A program made the translations under genes and the position numbers. A stretch of DNA of 64,000 bases, taken from contig NC_022524.1 of NCBI RefSeq assembly GCF_000473245.1, positions 4,178,501 through 4,242,500 on the forward strand, read 5' to 3'. Position 1 is the first letter of the stretch; every line of letters begins with the position of its first letter. Of the stretch, positions 45,247 through 54,532 are shown one piece after another. Origin of the DNA: Bacillus infantis NRRL B-14911. GTDB lineage: Bacteria; Bacillota; Bacilli; Bacillales; Cytobacillaceae. The notes under the pieces are model-generated. The model was not told the origin of the DNA and made no database searches. It worked only from the letters and a program-made list of their open reading frames with translations.

Positions 45247-46726
45247 GTGCTGCTCCTTCTTTCAGGTAGTAATCATAAAAAAGATTTTGAAAAACTTCAT
45301 TCGGGTCTCGTTTCAGCTTTTCCGCCTGGAACTGTTCCCACTCAGGGTACGCCTCTCTGAACTGCTCCTTCGTTTGATAATGGTAGTAAGGAAGATAGTA
45401 GGTTCCACCTTGTTCGAGTGTCAGGCTGGTCCACTTTTGGATGATTGCTTCCGCATCTGCTATCTGTTCTTCGCTTAGACCGTGCTGAATCAAAACGACC
45501 AGGCCCAGCATGTCTTCCTTGGCATAATTTAGGCTCGTTAGATCGTCTTTTGCTGCATAGCGGACCGTAATATTATGGATTTTAAAATCTTCACCCTGAT
45601 CCGAAGCTGGCAGCAGATTTTTTAATTCCTCCATATACTCCCCGTACTGATTGACAGGCACGAAAAATTCCTGCAGAACCTCTACCCGCCCCGGCTTCGT
45701 GAATTCCATGAACGCAGAGTTGCCGCGCATCACATTATTCCTGGTAATGTGCTTTCCATTCAGAGACCTTGCCATAAGCTTTTGATTGTTCCAGAACAGG
45801 TCCTCCCATATACCGCCTTGCCGGCCGACATCCATTGCAAGCTTGCCCATCCGTGCTCCTTTTTCTTCCTTAAGGGGCGCAGATCTGTCCTGCCTTCCTG
45901 TATGGTTATAATCCACCACGTACATTTCATCGAGGAAGGTACCCGGTGCGACGCTTATCCTTGCATAATGCATAGCTGTGTCATCATGGTTCAGCAGATT
46001 GGTAAAATAGGATTCGTATTCATCCGTTTTCAGCTCTTCTGTATGGATGGTGTATACTTCATCCTCCGTAAGCTCCAGCGTGACATCCAGAATCACCCCA
46101 AATAGTCCGTATCCGCCAAACATATACTTCATCCATTCCTCCGAATCTTCCCTCGTTACTGTCTTAATTTCACCCGCAGGCGTCAGCACAGTCATTTCCT
46201 TTACAGTTCCCGCCATCGGACCGAAGCGGATATCCCTGCCATGGGCGTTCACCGACAAAGACCCTCCTATTGTAAAAATTGATTGTGACTGTGTAACCTT
46301 CAAGGCGAGCCCATCATCCTTCACGGCTTCCTGGACATCCTCCCAGGAAGCTCCGCTCTCCACCTTAACGGTTTTAGCTTCCTTATTGATTTCAAGTATC
46401 TTATTGAAAGCCCTCATATCTAAAATCACACCATTCCTGTAATAGGTATGGCCTCCCTGTGAATGCTGCAGCCCTGCAATCGAAATATGCCGGCCGTTTC
46501 TGTTGGCTTCTTTTACAATCCGCTGCAGTTCATGGCGGTCATCCGCTTCGACCACCCGCTCAATCCGCTCTGGCAGAAGCCCTGTGTAATCTGTTGCGAG
46601 AGCACTTTGAGAAAGGCCATATTTGCGTGTTTCGATTGGGATGTTGAAAAGAATTAAGAGAAGGAATAGGCATACGATACTTCCTAGAAACCAGGGTTTT
46701 TTTATTAATCCGTTTATACTCTTCAT
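45230..46726 (-). CDS. Membrane-anchored FAD-binding oxidoreductase (VAO/PCMH family)
   Basis: 498 residues from the ATG at 46726 (AGGTGACAAA upstream). A single membrane helix at about 12-28 (WFLGSIVCLFLLLILF) anchors it. Residues about 55-230 are the FAD-binding PCMH domain: HISIAGLQHSQGGHTYY, VKVESGASWEDVQEAV, SIFTIGGSLSVNAHGRDIRFG. The C-terminal part resembles sugar-lactone oxidases (D-arabinono- or L-gulono-lactone oxidase type) including a YYLPYYHYQTKEQF tail. The histidine for covalent FAD is not at the usual place (GLQHSQGGH is the nearest). Substrate unknown; works in the membrane facing outside or inside depending on topology. Confidence 0.78.
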   Translation of the reverse strand: MKSINGLIKKPWFLGSIVCLFLLLILFNIPIETRKYGLSQSALATDYTGLLPERIERVVEADDRHELQRIVKEANRNGRHISIAGLQHSQGGHTYYRNGVILDMRAFNKILEINKEAKTVKVESGASWEDVQEAVKDDGLALKVTQSQSIFTIGGSLSVNAHGRDIRFGPMAGTVKEMTVLTPAGEIKTVTREDSEEWMKYMFGGYGLFGVILDVTLELTEDEVYTIHTEELKTDEYESYFTNLLNHDDTAMHYARISVAPGTFLDEMYVVDYNHTGRQDRSAPLKEEKGARMGKLAMDVGRQGGIWEDLFWNNQKLMARSLNGKHITRNNVMRGNSAFMEFTKPGRVEVLQEFFVPVNQYGEYMEELKNLLPASDQGEDFKIHNITVRYAAKDDLTSLNYAKEDMLGLVVLIQHGLSEEQIADAEAIIQKWTSLTLEQGGTYYLPYYHYQTKEQFREAYPEWEQFQAEKLKRDPNEVFQNLFYDYYLKEGAAHENQE

Positions 46727-46774
46727 TTTGTCACCTGTTTTATTAGTATTCATATAGCAGGATGGAGCCTATCC

Positions 46775-47035
46775 TTATCCTAGGCGTACAAACGTTATTA
46801 GCAATACTAAGCACAAGGCTGTTCCATTGAGCATAATTCCAGCTACTTTTATTCGGCCCTTACCGCCAAAGATAGCAGAAAGTACTCCAAGTATAGGAAA
46901 AACTGGCCATAAAAAAACAGTAAATTCCCCGAAAGCCCCAAAAGCTCCATTCATCGCCATAAAAATAATTAAAGGATACATAAAACAAAGTAGTAAAAAT
47001 AATAAAAACGAAAGTAAGACATACATTCTCTTCAT
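46775..47035 (-). CDS. Small membrane protein of unknown function
   Basis: 86 residues, AAGGAG eight bases before the ATG. Two to three hydrophobic helices (5-30, 36-57, 63-84) and a conserved-looking GGKGRIKVAG turn. No family recognised. A 14-bp perfect palindrome at 47124 lies 90 bases upstream and may be its operator. Confidence 0.6.
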   Translation of the reverse strand: MKRMYVLLSFLLFLLLCFMYPLIIFMAMNGAFGAFGEFTVFLWPVFPILGVLSAIFGGKGRIKVAGIMLNGTALCLVLLITFVRLG

Positions 47036-47123
47036 GCGGTTTTCTCCTTGAAATCGTTAAATTTAAAATTTGCACATTAAATGTAAATTCTTTCGTATTT
47101 AAATCCACTGAAATACAATTAAT

Positions 47124-47137
47124 GTGTAATATTACAC
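47124..47137. promoter_or_regulatory. 14-bp perfect palindrome
   Basis: GTGTAATATTACAC, in AT-rich sequence upstream of the small membrane gene at 46775. Looks like a dimeric repressor site; the cognate regulator is not identifiable. Confidence 0.4.
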
Positions 47138-47190
47138 TAATAATACCATAATGCACCAAAATAAAAAACAATTATTTAAGCCAGAGGGAT

Positions 47191-47786
47191 AAGCCAGGGA
47201 GACAAGTCCCTTGGCTCGTTTTCCAAGTTTTGCTGAATGAGGGGACAGGTTCTGTTCCAGATATGGGATGGAAGCATAAGAGGCTGTATACCCTTAAAAC
47301 AGGCTTTAGTTATATAACAGGCAGAAACTTTACAAGAAATTTTTATCTATTCATATACATAGAAGTGTGGAACTTTTTATATAGAGGAGACTGAGGATGA
47401 AGGGGGATCAAATCAGAGAAAAGGGAAAAACAAGATTTGTGCTGCAGTTCAGCCTTGGCATATCTATTCCTTTATTAATTGATTACTATATAATCAAATT
47501 TCTCTTACATTCATTTGAAATGGATTTTGTATTTGCAGAGGGGTTAATTGCTTGGATCATTTGTTTATTAGTAGGCGGTATTAGGCAAGTATGCTTGGGG
47601 GAATTTGGAGAGGGACAGAGAATTATAGGTCCTATCCCCTGCCAAGGGTTATTTCAAAGGATGATCAAAAGTTTAATGAGTTCAACTTATCAATTACTTT
47701 TATAATATACAAAAGGGACAGCAGCCCTGCCCCCTCCGTGAAACATTTACGTGAAACAAGATAATTCGGGTGGTGCCTGTCACCGC
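47191..47786 (+). repeat. Direct repeat copy 1, left flank of the sorbitol cassette
   Basis: From a CCTTGGCTCGTTTT end through a small membrane-protein gene to a GTGAAACAAGATAATTCGGG and GGTGCCTGTCACC end. It aligns over its whole length to 54654-55514, with deletions of roughly 66 and 130 bases relative to that copy. Confidence 0.85.
47397..47705 (+). CDS. Small membrane protein, frameshifted copy
   Basis: ATG at 47397 behind GAGGAGACTGAGG. The first about 60 residues (MKGDQIREKGKTRFVLQFSL onward) match the 76-residue protein at 54984: an amphipathic basic start, then two hydrophobic helices. After LLVGG the frame leaves homology because two bases are missing near 47580 relative to copy 2; the matching tail LGKYAWGNLERDREL is found in another frame and would stop at 47628. 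The present frame runs on to a 102-residue product with a tail that has no counterpart. Probably a decayed duplicate. Confidence 0.45.
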   Translation: MKGDQIREKGKTRFVLQFSLGISIPLLIDYYIIKFLLHSFEMDFVFAEGLIAWIICLLVGGIRQVCLGEFGEGQRIIGPIPCQGLFQRMIKSLMSSTYQLLL

Positions 47787-48442
47787 TCTAACCGTTCAAT
47801 CTCCTTCACAACTCTCCCAAACTCCTTCTCTCCCATACTACCCAGCCTCATATGATACCCCTCAAACGCCAGGTTCTCCGTAATCTTATTCGGCACAATC
47901 ACACATCTAAGCCCAGCTGCAATGGCAGCTTTCGATCCATTCATAGAGTCTTCAAAAGCAATCGCTTCGGATGGTTCAATCCCGAAATGGCTGATAACAT
48001 TCCTGTAGAGAGCCGGATCCGGCTTTACCTTCTCTACATCATCAGAAGTCTGGATGTAATCGAAGTACTGTAGGAAGTTCAATTTTTTCAAAAAGAAGGT
48101 GACCCATTCCCGGTTGGAGCTGGAGGCGAGTCCGATTTTCAGTCCTCTGCTTTTGGCTTCTTTCAAATAATCTTCAACCCCTTCACGGGCAATGGGAGAT
48201 TGAAGTTTTTCCTTATGTAAAATATGAGATCTCTCGATGATTTCTTCGATTGTCATGGTGCCGTTTGATTTTTCCATGATGTATTCATACAGGCCTTTTG
48301 AATCTGTGCCGATGAAGTGAGCATAGTCGGCAATCGGCATTTCACTGTGGTCAATTGCGAGCATGTCGCAGAATGCTTCGTAAAGGGCATATTCTGTGTC
48401 GATGATCAGTCCATCAAAATCGCAGACGATTGCTTTAATCAT
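47780..48442 (-). CDS. HAD-superfamily phosphatase/beta-phosphoglucomutase-like protein
   Basis: 220 residues from the ATG at 48442 (AGGTGG upstream). HAD motifs: CDFDGLIIDTE (nucleophile and acid/base aspartates), ASSSNREW (motif II), a lysine in VKPDPALY (motif III) and AFEDSMNGSKAA (motif IV), with a helical cap between. This group dephosphorylates small sugar phosphates or isomerises them. It is the last gene of the sorbitol cluster, 22 bases after the transaldolase gene; its TGA stop lies in the repeat motif TGACAGGCACC that begins copy 1. Confidence 0.85.
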   Translation of the reverse strand: MIKAIVCDFDGLIIDTEYALYEAFCDMLAIDHSEMPIADYAHFIGTDSKGLYEYIMEKSNGTMTIEEIIERSHILHKEKLQSPIAREGVEDYLKEAKSRGLKIGLASSSNREWVTFFLKKLNFLQYFDYIQTSDDVEKVKPDPALYRNVISHFGIEPSEAIAFEDSMNGSKAAIAAGLRCVIVPNKITENLAFEGYHMRLGSMGEKEFGRVVKEIERLER

Positions 48443-48464
48443 AGGTTCCACCTTCCTCTTTCTT

Positions 48465-49148
48465 CTATTTGTCCTCGCTTAAAATCAAACTGCCTTCCCC
48501 ATACTGCCCCATCCAATCCTGCCTGAAAGCTTTTACGTTGTCTTCGATGGATGGAATGTTGACGAGCGCCTCAATCAGTTCCGGTGATGCGGTGATTCCG
48601 TGCGAGCCTGCCAGGCAGACATTGTGGATCTGCTGGACGTTTTTAAAGCTGGCGGCCAGGATTTCACAAGATAAGTTGTGCTTTGAGAAAATCTCAGTAA
48701 TCTCTGCGACTACCTTCGCACCATTGCCAGTAAGGTTGTCGATCCTGTTAACGTAAGGAGCCACATAATCGGCGCCGGCTTTGGCAGCCAGATAGGCGTT
48801 CATTGGTGTATAAACCGTTGTTGCCAGTGTGCGGATGCCCTCTGCCTTCAGCATTTTAATCGCTTTGATGCCTTCCATGGTGACAGGAATTTTTACGACA
48901 ACGTTCCCCGATACAGCTTCACAGAGCCAGCGGGCTTCTTCCCCCATTCCCTCTGCATCTCCGGCGATCGTCTGGGCAAACAGCTCTTTTTCCTCTCCGA
49001 TAACTGCTCTGATTTCCTTCAGCAAAGGCAGGAACGGCTTTTGCTCCTTTACGACAATACTTGGATTGGTGGTGACCCCGTCAATCGGGAAGTATTCCAC
49101 AAGCTTCTTGATGCTTTCAATGTTTGCTGAATCAATGACTAATCTCAT
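48465..49148 (-). CDS. Transaldolase/fructose-6-phosphate aldolase-like (TalC/FSA type)
   Basis: 227 residues, length of the small-transaldolase group. N-terminal MRLVIDSANIESIKKL, then VTTNPSIV (catalytic aspartate/asparagine region) and VVVKIPVTMEGIKA with the Schiff-base lysine; ILAASFKN and HGITASPE follow. It either moves dihydroxyacetone units between sugar phosphates or cleaves fructose 6-phosphate. Following a sorbitol-6-phosphate dehydrogenase that makes fructose 6-phosphate, an FSA-like role is plausible. AGGAGG precedes the ATG. A terminator-like hairpin separates it from the EIIA gene. Confidence 0.88.
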   Translation of the reverse strand: MRLVIDSANIESIKKLVEYFPIDGVTTNPSIVVKEQKPFLPLLKEIRAVIGEEKELFAQTIAGDAEGMGEEARWLCEAVSGNVVVKIPVTMEGIKAIKMLKAEGIRTLATTVYTPMNAYLAAKAGADYVAPYVNRIDNLTGNGAKVVAEITEIFSKHNLSCEILAASFKNVQQIHNVCLAGSHGITASPELIEALVNIPSIEDNVKAFRQDWMGQYGEGSLILSEDK

Positions 49149-49164
49149 ATTTTTTGCCCTCCTA

Positions 49165-49206
49165 AAAATAATAGCCTAACTCTTGGATGACAAAAGTTAA
49201 GCTATT
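49165..49206 (-). terminator. Terminator-like hairpin between EIIA and transaldolase genes
   Basis: Minus strand AATAGCTTAACT pairs with AGTTAGGCTATT (one G-U), 13-base loop, followed by ATTTTT. Transcription of the two last genes probably depends on read-through. Confidence 0.7.
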
Positions 49207-49218
49207 GTTTTTTATTCA

Positions 49219-49581
49219 TTATGAGTAGATCCGGATTGTGTCCCCAGCATTGACTTCCTGGATTTCACTGTCTTCCAGGTACAGGGTGCCTGGCAGCTCC
49301 GGATTTTGTGAGCCGTCGAATTTCAGGGTAATATGGCCGAGTGAGGAAAGATTTTGTTTCACAGCATCGCCGACAGAAGTAACTTTATATTCATTGCAGC
49401 CGATCTGCAGGGTATCGCCTGCTGCAATCTCGCCTTCAACTCCTTTTACATCGATCAGGAGGCAGTATTCAGCCAGTTCAGCTGGAGCATTATCCCCGAA
49501 AAGGATGAACATTTTTTCACCGAAAAATTCAGTTACAGAAGGGCCGATGCTGTTGATTTTGGTTTCGAATTTCGTTGTCAT
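49219..49581 (-). CDS. srlB: PTS glucitol/sorbitol EIIA
   Basis: 120 residues from the ATG at 49581 (AAAGGAGAG upstream). The sequence fits the small GutA-type EIIA: FGDNAPAELAEYCLLID, VKQNLSSLGHITLKFDG with the histidine that takes phosphate from HPr, and a C-terminal beta barrel (AGDTIRIYS). It passes phosphate to EIIB during sorbitol uptake. Confidence 0.92.
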   Translation of the reverse strand: MTTKFETKINSIGPSVTEFFGEKMFILFGDNAPAELAEYCLLIDVKGVEGEIAAGDTLQIGCNEYKVTSVGDAVKQNLSSLGHITLKFDGSQNPELPGTLYLEDSEIQEVNAGDTIRIYS

Positions 49582-49689
49582 GGTTGTGTCTCTCCTTTGG
49601 ATCATATTTCTCTATTCGGGACGGGAGCTCCAGGTGCAGGTGCACTCGTGAAGCTCCTTATCCATATTTTCATTTTCTATTATTTAACA

Positions 49690-50697
49690 TCAATCATACA
49701 AGCCAAAGCTTGCGAGCCAGGCAATGAAGACGGTCGGCGCTCCTGTGAGGAATCTGGAGTAGAGGACAGATGGCACCCCTACTTCTACTGTTTCAACCTC
49801 TGCTTCTGCAAGTCCAAGTCCTACTGGTACGAAGTCAGCAGCAGCTTGAGCATTGATGGCGAACAGGGCCGGCAATGCAAGGTGGGCCGGGATGTTTCCT
49901 TTTCCGATTTCAACCCCTATCAATGTTCCGACTACCTGGGCAATAACAGCGCCAGGGCCTAAGAATGGGGAGAGGAGCGGGAATGAGCAGACAAGTGCGA
50001 TGACGATAAGCCCCCATACAGAACCTGCGAAAGGTGACAGGAATTTCGCGAATACGTCGCCGATTCCTGATTCCAGGATGACCCCGATGAGCATGGCTAC
50101 GAATGCCATGAACGGAAGGATCGTTTTGATAACTGTATCAATGGCATCACGGCCTGCCTGATAGAAGACGCTTGTGATTGAGCCCATTGCCATACCGACT
50201 CTTGCCATCAATCCTTTTGGCTTCTGCTGTTCACTGATTTTCTTGTCTGAGCTGTATTTAGGTGTTTTGATCCCTTCAGCTGTCTCTTCCTGTACCGACA
50301 TTGCCGGAGCCGCTGCTCCTTCTGCATCTGCCAGCTGGATATTCTCCGCCTTTACGCCGGAAACGTAGATATCTTCTGTAATATGCTTGGCCAATGGACC
50401 GCTCTGACCCGTCGGCATGATGTTGATTGTCGGGATGCGCTTTTGCGGGTATAGTCCACAGCGCAGTGTGCCGCCGCAGTCGATGATGACGCATGCCATT
50501 TCTTTTTCCGGTACAGATGTCTTAAAGCCGTCGACAAGCTCACAGCCTGTTAATTCAGCAATTTTATCCGCAATCTCCGGCCTTTGACCGCCGGTAATAT
50601 AGACGACTTTATTTTTCTCGTCTGTTGGTGTTATTACTAAAGGTCCGCCAAATCCGCCGGCGCCCTTTGAAATTTTGATTGATTGAAAAGCTGTCAT
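49690..50697 (-). CDS. srlE: PTS glucitol/sorbitol EIIBC (EIIB plus second EIIC part)
   Basis: 335 residues from the ATG at 50697 behind AGGTGG. N-terminal EIIB, about 1-170, with [20 protein letters not shown] containing the phosphorylated cysteine; then four to five membrane helices ([50 protein letters not shown]). In glucitol PTS systems the EIIC pore is split between this protein and the partner at 50718. Substrate sorbitol by family and operon. Confidence 0.93.
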   Translation of the reverse strand: MTAFQSIKISKGAGGFGGPLVITPTDEKNKVVYITGGQRPEIADKIAELTGCELVDGFKTSVPEKEMACVIIDCGGTLRCGLYPQKRIPTINIMPTGQSGPLAKHITEDIYVSGVKAENIQLADAEGAAAPAMSVQEETAEGIKTPKYSSDKKISEQQKPKGLMARVGMAMGSITSVFYQAGRDAIDTVIKTILPFMAFVAMLIGVILESGIGDVFAKFLSPFAGSVWGLIVIALVCSFPLLSPFLGPGAVIAQVVGTLIGVEIGKGNIPAHLALPALFAINAQAAADFVPVGLGLAEAEVETVEVGVPSVLYSRFLTGAPTVFIAWLASFGLYD

Positions 50698-50717
50698 GTT
50701 TCCCACCACCTAAAATT

Positions 50718-51263
50718 CTATAGTTGAACGGTATCTTTTAGTTTTACGTTTTGCTGCTTGGCTACATAAGAAGTTGTCAGGTCAGTGATCCAGCCTCTTA
50801 AGAAGTTGGTGAAAATCCCGACAAGGAAGTAGCGGAGAGCAAGCTCGGTTACATCATGTCCCAGTGTTGTGATTCCTGCTGAAATTCCGAGGAATACGAA
50901 CAGCTCGCCCGGGTTAACGTGCGGGAATAATCCGTTGTGCGTGTGGCATGAATAGGATGCTGCTGCATAATAGCTCGGCTTATATTTTTCCGGAAGAAAT
51001 CTTCCCAGTGATAATGTCATAGGATTGGCAAGGACGAATGTCCCGATGATCGGCAGAACGAAATATCTTGTAAATGCGTTTTTTCCTGATTTTCTTGCCA
51101 GTTTTTCGACACGCTCTTCGCCGACGAGGCGGACAAGTGCGTTCATGGCAACCAATAGCATGATCAATAGCGGTACAATATCTGTGACAAGGCTGACAAA
51201 GGTTTCGCCGCCTGTGCGGAATAAGTTCATGAACCCTTCAGCTAATTTGATGATAAAATCCAT
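50718..51263 (-). CDS. srlA: PTS glucitol/sorbitol EIIC subunit
   Basis: 181 residues, several membrane helices. The signature [20 protein letters not shown] is the conserved sugar-binding loop of glucitol EIIC, followed by [14 protein letters not shown]. It lies four bases after gutM and upstream of srlE, the usual srlA-srlE-srlB order. Confidence 0.93.
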   Translation of the reverse strand: MDFIIKLAEGFMNLFRTGGETFVSLVTDIVPLLIMLLVAMNALVRLVGEERVEKLARKSGKNAFTRYFVLPIIGTFVLANPMTLSLGRFLPEKYKPSYYAAASYSCHTHNGLFPHVNPGELFVFLGISAGITTLGHDVTELALRYFLVGIFTNFLRGWITDLTTSYVAKQQNVKLKDTVQL

Positions 51264-51267
51264 CTCT

Positions 51268-51708
51268 TCACCCTCTTCTCATTTCTTTCTTTTTTGGCAT
51301 GATATAGTCGATCCAGCCTTTTTTCACCTGCAGCTCGCCGCCCTTGGAGATGATGTCATAGCTCTTGAGCGCATCGGCAATCGCAAGCTGGGTCAATTTA
51401 TCATGGCCTTTGAAATCTTCATCGGAAATCTTCAGCAGGTATTTCCCCTCAAACCCATTCAGGTCCTTGACCTTGGAAAAAACGGTCACACCCTGCATTT
51501 TTGCTGCCTTCAGAATTTTATTCCTTTTATCGATAGCGAACATGACAACCGTCCCTGCGCGCAATTTCCCTGTTCTTTTGCCGATGGCCACCCGTCCGAG
51601 CGACCTCATTTCGGCATACTTTTTATTAAAATGCTTGATCTGGAAAAACCCGAGGATGCTCTGGACCAGCCAGGCGATCCCAATCAGTATGATTAAAAAT
51701 AGAATCAT
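51268..51708 (-). CDS. gutM: GutM family glucitol operon activator
   Basis: 146 residues from the ATG at 51708 (AAAGGGG upstream). One N-terminal membrane helix ([16 protein letters not shown]) then a soluble domain ([19 protein letters not shown]-type ending GWIDYIM). GutM proteins accompany glucitol PTS genes and activate the operon together with the PRD regulator. It begins four bases after the regulator stop codon. Confidence 0.88.
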   Translation of the reverse strand: MILFLIILIGIAWLVQSILGFFQIKHFNKKYAEMRSLGRVAIGKRTGKLRAGTVVMFAIDKRNKILKAAKMQGVTVFSKVKDLNGFEGKYLLKISDEDFKGHDKLTQLAIADALKSYDIISKGGELQVKKGWIDYIMPKKKEMRRG

Positions 51709-51712
51709 CTTC

Positions 51713-53644
51713 TCAGCCCCTTTCCCTGTTTGACCGTTCGATGCTGGAGACAAAATCCTCATAGGATGCTGCCTCTACCAGCTGTGCGATGAGCTCTTCA
51801 TTGTTAGCAATCCCGATGATTTCATCATAGATTTTGACAATCAGGCTTTCATTGCATTCATTCTGTTCCTCCGGCAACCCGAGCAGGAACACAAGCCTGA
51901 CTTCCCTGCCATTCTCCATGACCCCCTCCGGGAAAATCCCGACCGCAAGCTCAATGTCATTGGACTGCTGATTGAAGGTGTGCGGAAAGGCGATATAGCG
52001 GTCAAAGACCATTGATCCCTTCTCTTCCCTTTCCTTCAGCCGCTCCAGGAATCCAAGGTCAAGGCGGCCAATTTCAGTCAGCTCGTTTACCATATGGAAG
52101 ACGTTTTCGTGATAGCCCTTAGAGCTGTCCAGCTGGAAAAATGACTCTTTCGCAAGCAGCTGGGCCATCACAGATTGATACTCGCTGCCATTTTGAATGT
52201 TGAGCCTCTGTCTGTAGGCCGCTTTCTCAATCTCCCTCTTCACACGGCTTTCATCGAATATTTCATTGATCATGATAAAAGGTGCATGGGTTTCAAAGGG
52301 CAGCTTTACGGTTGAAAAAACAAGATCATATGAATCCAGAACTTCCTTCACTGCATCCTTTTCGGCAAAAAGATTGATTTCAGTATCCTGGTTCAGTATG
52401 CGCTCCAGCTGGATGCTGACGAGCTTTGCCGTCCCCCGGCCAGTCCCGCAGACGACTGCTGCTTTTTGGAAGCGCTTGACCTTGATATCGCTTTGGCCGA
52501 TGAAGACCCCGAAGTAAAAGGCCAGATAGCCAAGCTCATCCTCCGGCACCTCGAGCCCATATCTGCTCTCGATCACCTGTCCGGAAATTTCCGCCATCTT
52601 GTAGGCAACCGGATATTTTTCCTTCACATTGGCGAGCAGTGCGTTCTTCAGGCGCAGCCCGAAAATCAGCCGGTTCAGCATAAAGGTCAAGTGGTACAGG
52701 AGATCCTGAAAGAAGGATTCATTCTGCTCAATGATTTCCTTTTTAAAGCCAACCTGTTCTAAAATCTGTTCCAGCAGCCGCCTTACATCATCGGTAATCG
52801 CAATATCGGCCAGCGTCCGATTGTTTGTCGGCGTCCGCCTTCCCGCGATCGGAATCGTGATGAACAGAGCCTCAGCTTCAGGGATTTCTATCGGGAGCTG
52901 CTTTTGAATCGCTTCAACGATTTCAAGCGCGATCCCGTGCTCCTGTGTGCCGATCAGCTTTTTATGCTTTTCCTCGATAGCTTCAAGATGATGATTTTTC
53001 AGAAGCCGGTCCAGCATGATGATGATGAATTCCATCAGCCTCTCCTGGGTAGGAGATTCGAGATTATACTCATGCGAGATTCTCTCAATCGATTCCGTAA
53101 TATCTTCATCAAGCGGATAATCTCCATACAGCACATCATACAGATGATCCAGGATGTAGAAGCGCAGATCCAGTTCCCTGCCGCTCAGCTCCATCCCTCT
53201 GTTCGGCTTGCCGTGGATGATGAGCTTGTATGTCTCAAGGGAAACGGCTGCCTTTTTCAGCTCATTGACGAGTGTTGTGCGGCCCAAGTGCATTTCCTCT
53301 GCCAGATCATCCAGTGTGTATGTTTCTTCGCTGTTGATGAGCCGGTCAATGATGAAGCCGATCCGGCCCTTTTGCGAATTCAGCGAGCTATCTTCCGGGC
53401 TGCTTTCTTCCAGATAAGATTGGAACGCTTTCATATTATTGATATCGAAACGAAAGCCTTTTCCTCTTTCATTGAAAAAAGAAGCGATTCCGTTTAGGTC
53501 TTCATTCAGCTGTTTGATGTAATTCCTGATCGTCCTGGTGCCCACACCCATTGCCTCTGCAAGCTCATCAAGTGAGTGATAGGTTTTTGTCCGGGCAATT
53601 GCCAGCATCTTTGCTGCACGTTCATCTATCATTCTGTCAGACAT
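51713..53644 (-). CDS. PRD-containing PTS-controlled transcription activator (MtlR/GutR type)
   Basis: 643 residues. Two DNA-binding helix-turn-helix segments (about 20-45 DELAEAMGVGTRTIRNYIKQ, and 110-135 LDDLAEEMHLGRTTLVNELK), two PTS regulation domains (about 180-395, with conserved histidines), an EIIB-like domain with CGTGRGTAKLV at about 405, and a C-terminal EIIA-like domain with FDRYIAFPHTFNQ (phospho-histidine). PTS phosphorylation of these sites sets its activity by sugar supply and catabolite state. It lies between the dehydrogenase and gutM genes and controls this operon. Confidence 0.9.
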   Translation of the reverse strand: MSDRMIDERAAKMLAIARTKTYHSLDELAEAMGVGTRTIRNYIKQLNEDLNGIASFFNERGKGFRFDINNMKAFQSYLEESSPEDSSLNSQKGRIGFIIDRLINSEETYTLDDLAEEMHLGRTTLVNELKKAAVSLETYKLIIHGKPNRGMELSGRELDLRFYILDHLYDVLYGDYPLDEDITESIERISHEYNLESPTQERLMEFIIIMLDRLLKNHHLEAIEEKHKKLIGTQEHGIALEIVEAIQKQLPIEIPEAEALFITIPIAGRRTPTNNRTLADIAITDDVRRLLEQILEQVGFKKEIIEQNESFFQDLLYHLTFMLNRLIFGLRLKNALLANVKEKYPVAYKMAEISGQVIESRYGLEVPEDELGYLAFYFGVFIGQSDIKVKRFQKAAVVCGTGRGTAKLVSIQLERILNQDTEINLFAEKDAVKEVLDSYDLVFSTVKLPFETHAPFIMINEIFDESRVKREIEKAAYRQRLNIQNGSEYQSVMAQLLAKESFFQLDSSKGYHENVFHMVNELTEIGRLDLGFLERLKEREEKGSMVFDRYIAFPHTFNQQSNDIELAVGIFPEGVMENGREVRLVFLLGLPEEQNECNESLIVKIYDEIIGIANNEELIAQLVEAASYEDFVSSIERSNRERG

Positions 53645-53664
53645 TTTATCACCCCTATTTATAT

Positions 53665-53698
53665 GGAAGCCGGACGGTCTGCCCGCTGGCCGGCTTCC
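53665..53698 (-). other. Long GC-rich hairpin ahead of the activator gene
   Basis: GGAAGCCGG at 53665-53673 matches CCGGCTTCC at 53690-53698 exactly. No T run follows on either strand, so it is more likely an RNA processing or stability element between the dehydrogenase and activator cistrons. Confidence 0.5.
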
Positions 53699-53731
53699 AT
53701 AAAGGCGTCGAAATAACGTCTTTTCAAAGCA

Positions 53732-54532
53732 TCAGCCGCGGGATTTACCGCCTGAAATATTAAAAGTTGTCCCTGTTACATAGCCTGCACGGTCAGAAGC
53801 CAGATAAGAAACCAAATCAGCAATTTCTGTCAGCATTCCTTCGCGCCCAAGCGGGATCGATTTGCTGTAATCAGTTGAAAGGCCATCAACCGTCACACCG
53901 CGTGTGTACGCTAATGCTTCATTATAAGCATCTGTCCTCAGGCCAGTCGTTTCAATGATACCAGGGGCAATCGCAACGACACGAATATTGTGTTTGCCAA
54001 GCTCCTTCGCCCATGCCCTTGTAAAAGCAATCACCGCTCCCTTTGTCGCTGAATAGCAGCTCTGTCCGGCAGAACCTTCCTGGCCAGCCTCTGAAGATAC
54101 ATTGATAATCACGCCGCCGTTCTGCTGCAGCATCTTCTTCGCAGAAGCCTGGGCAAACAGATAAGGACCCTTCTGATTTACAGCAACCATGAAATCAAAG
54201 TCTTTTTCACTTAACTCATATTCCGGCTTTTCTCCCTTGTCGTCAACCAAAAGTCTAGGAAGATTCACACCTGCATTATTCACTAGGATATCCAAAGACC
54301 CGAACAGCTCAACCGTCTTCGCAACCGCCTGGTCAACGCTCTCCTTCTTCGTCACATCACACTGAATAAAATAAGAACCGTTTTCCTGCTCGCCTTCTTC
54401 CCCATTCAAATCGGCAATCACAACCTTCACGCCGTTCTTCAGGAGTTCATTCGTAATATGTAAACCGATGCCCGAAGCACCACCCGTAACAATCGCTACC
54501 TTCTCTTCCAAACCAAGCCAAGAACCGCTCAT
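53732..54532 (-). CDS. srlD: Sorbitol-6-phosphate 2-dehydrogenase (SDR family)
   Basis: 266 residues, classical SDR: TGGASGIGLHI (NAD-binding loop), NNAGVN, INVSSEAG (serine) and YSATKGAVIAF (Tyr-x-x-x-Lys). It oxidises sorbitol 6-phosphate made by the PTS to fructose 6-phosphate. First gene of the cassette; AGGAGG precedes the ATG. A possible promoter with -10 TATACT lies about 55 bases upstream but its -35 is weak. Confidence 0.88.
   Translation of the reverse strand: MSGSWLGLEEKVAIVTGGASGIGLHITNELLKNGVKVVIADLNGEEGEQENGSYFIQCDVTKKESVDQAVAKTVELFGSLDILVNNAGVNLPRLLVDDKGEKPEYELSEKDFDFMVAVNQKGPYLFAQASAKKMLQQNGGVIINVSSEAGQEGSAGQSCYSATKGAVIAFTRAWAKELGKHNIRVVAIAPGIIETTGLRTDAYNEALAYTRGVTVDGLSTDYSKSIPLGREGMLTEIADLVSYLASDRAGYVTGTTFNISGGKSRG

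Noticed and set aside
47236-47256. Independent terminator GGGACAG...CTGTTCC in the left repeat
   Set aside because: Stem is short and no T run follows on either strand; treated as part of the repeat.
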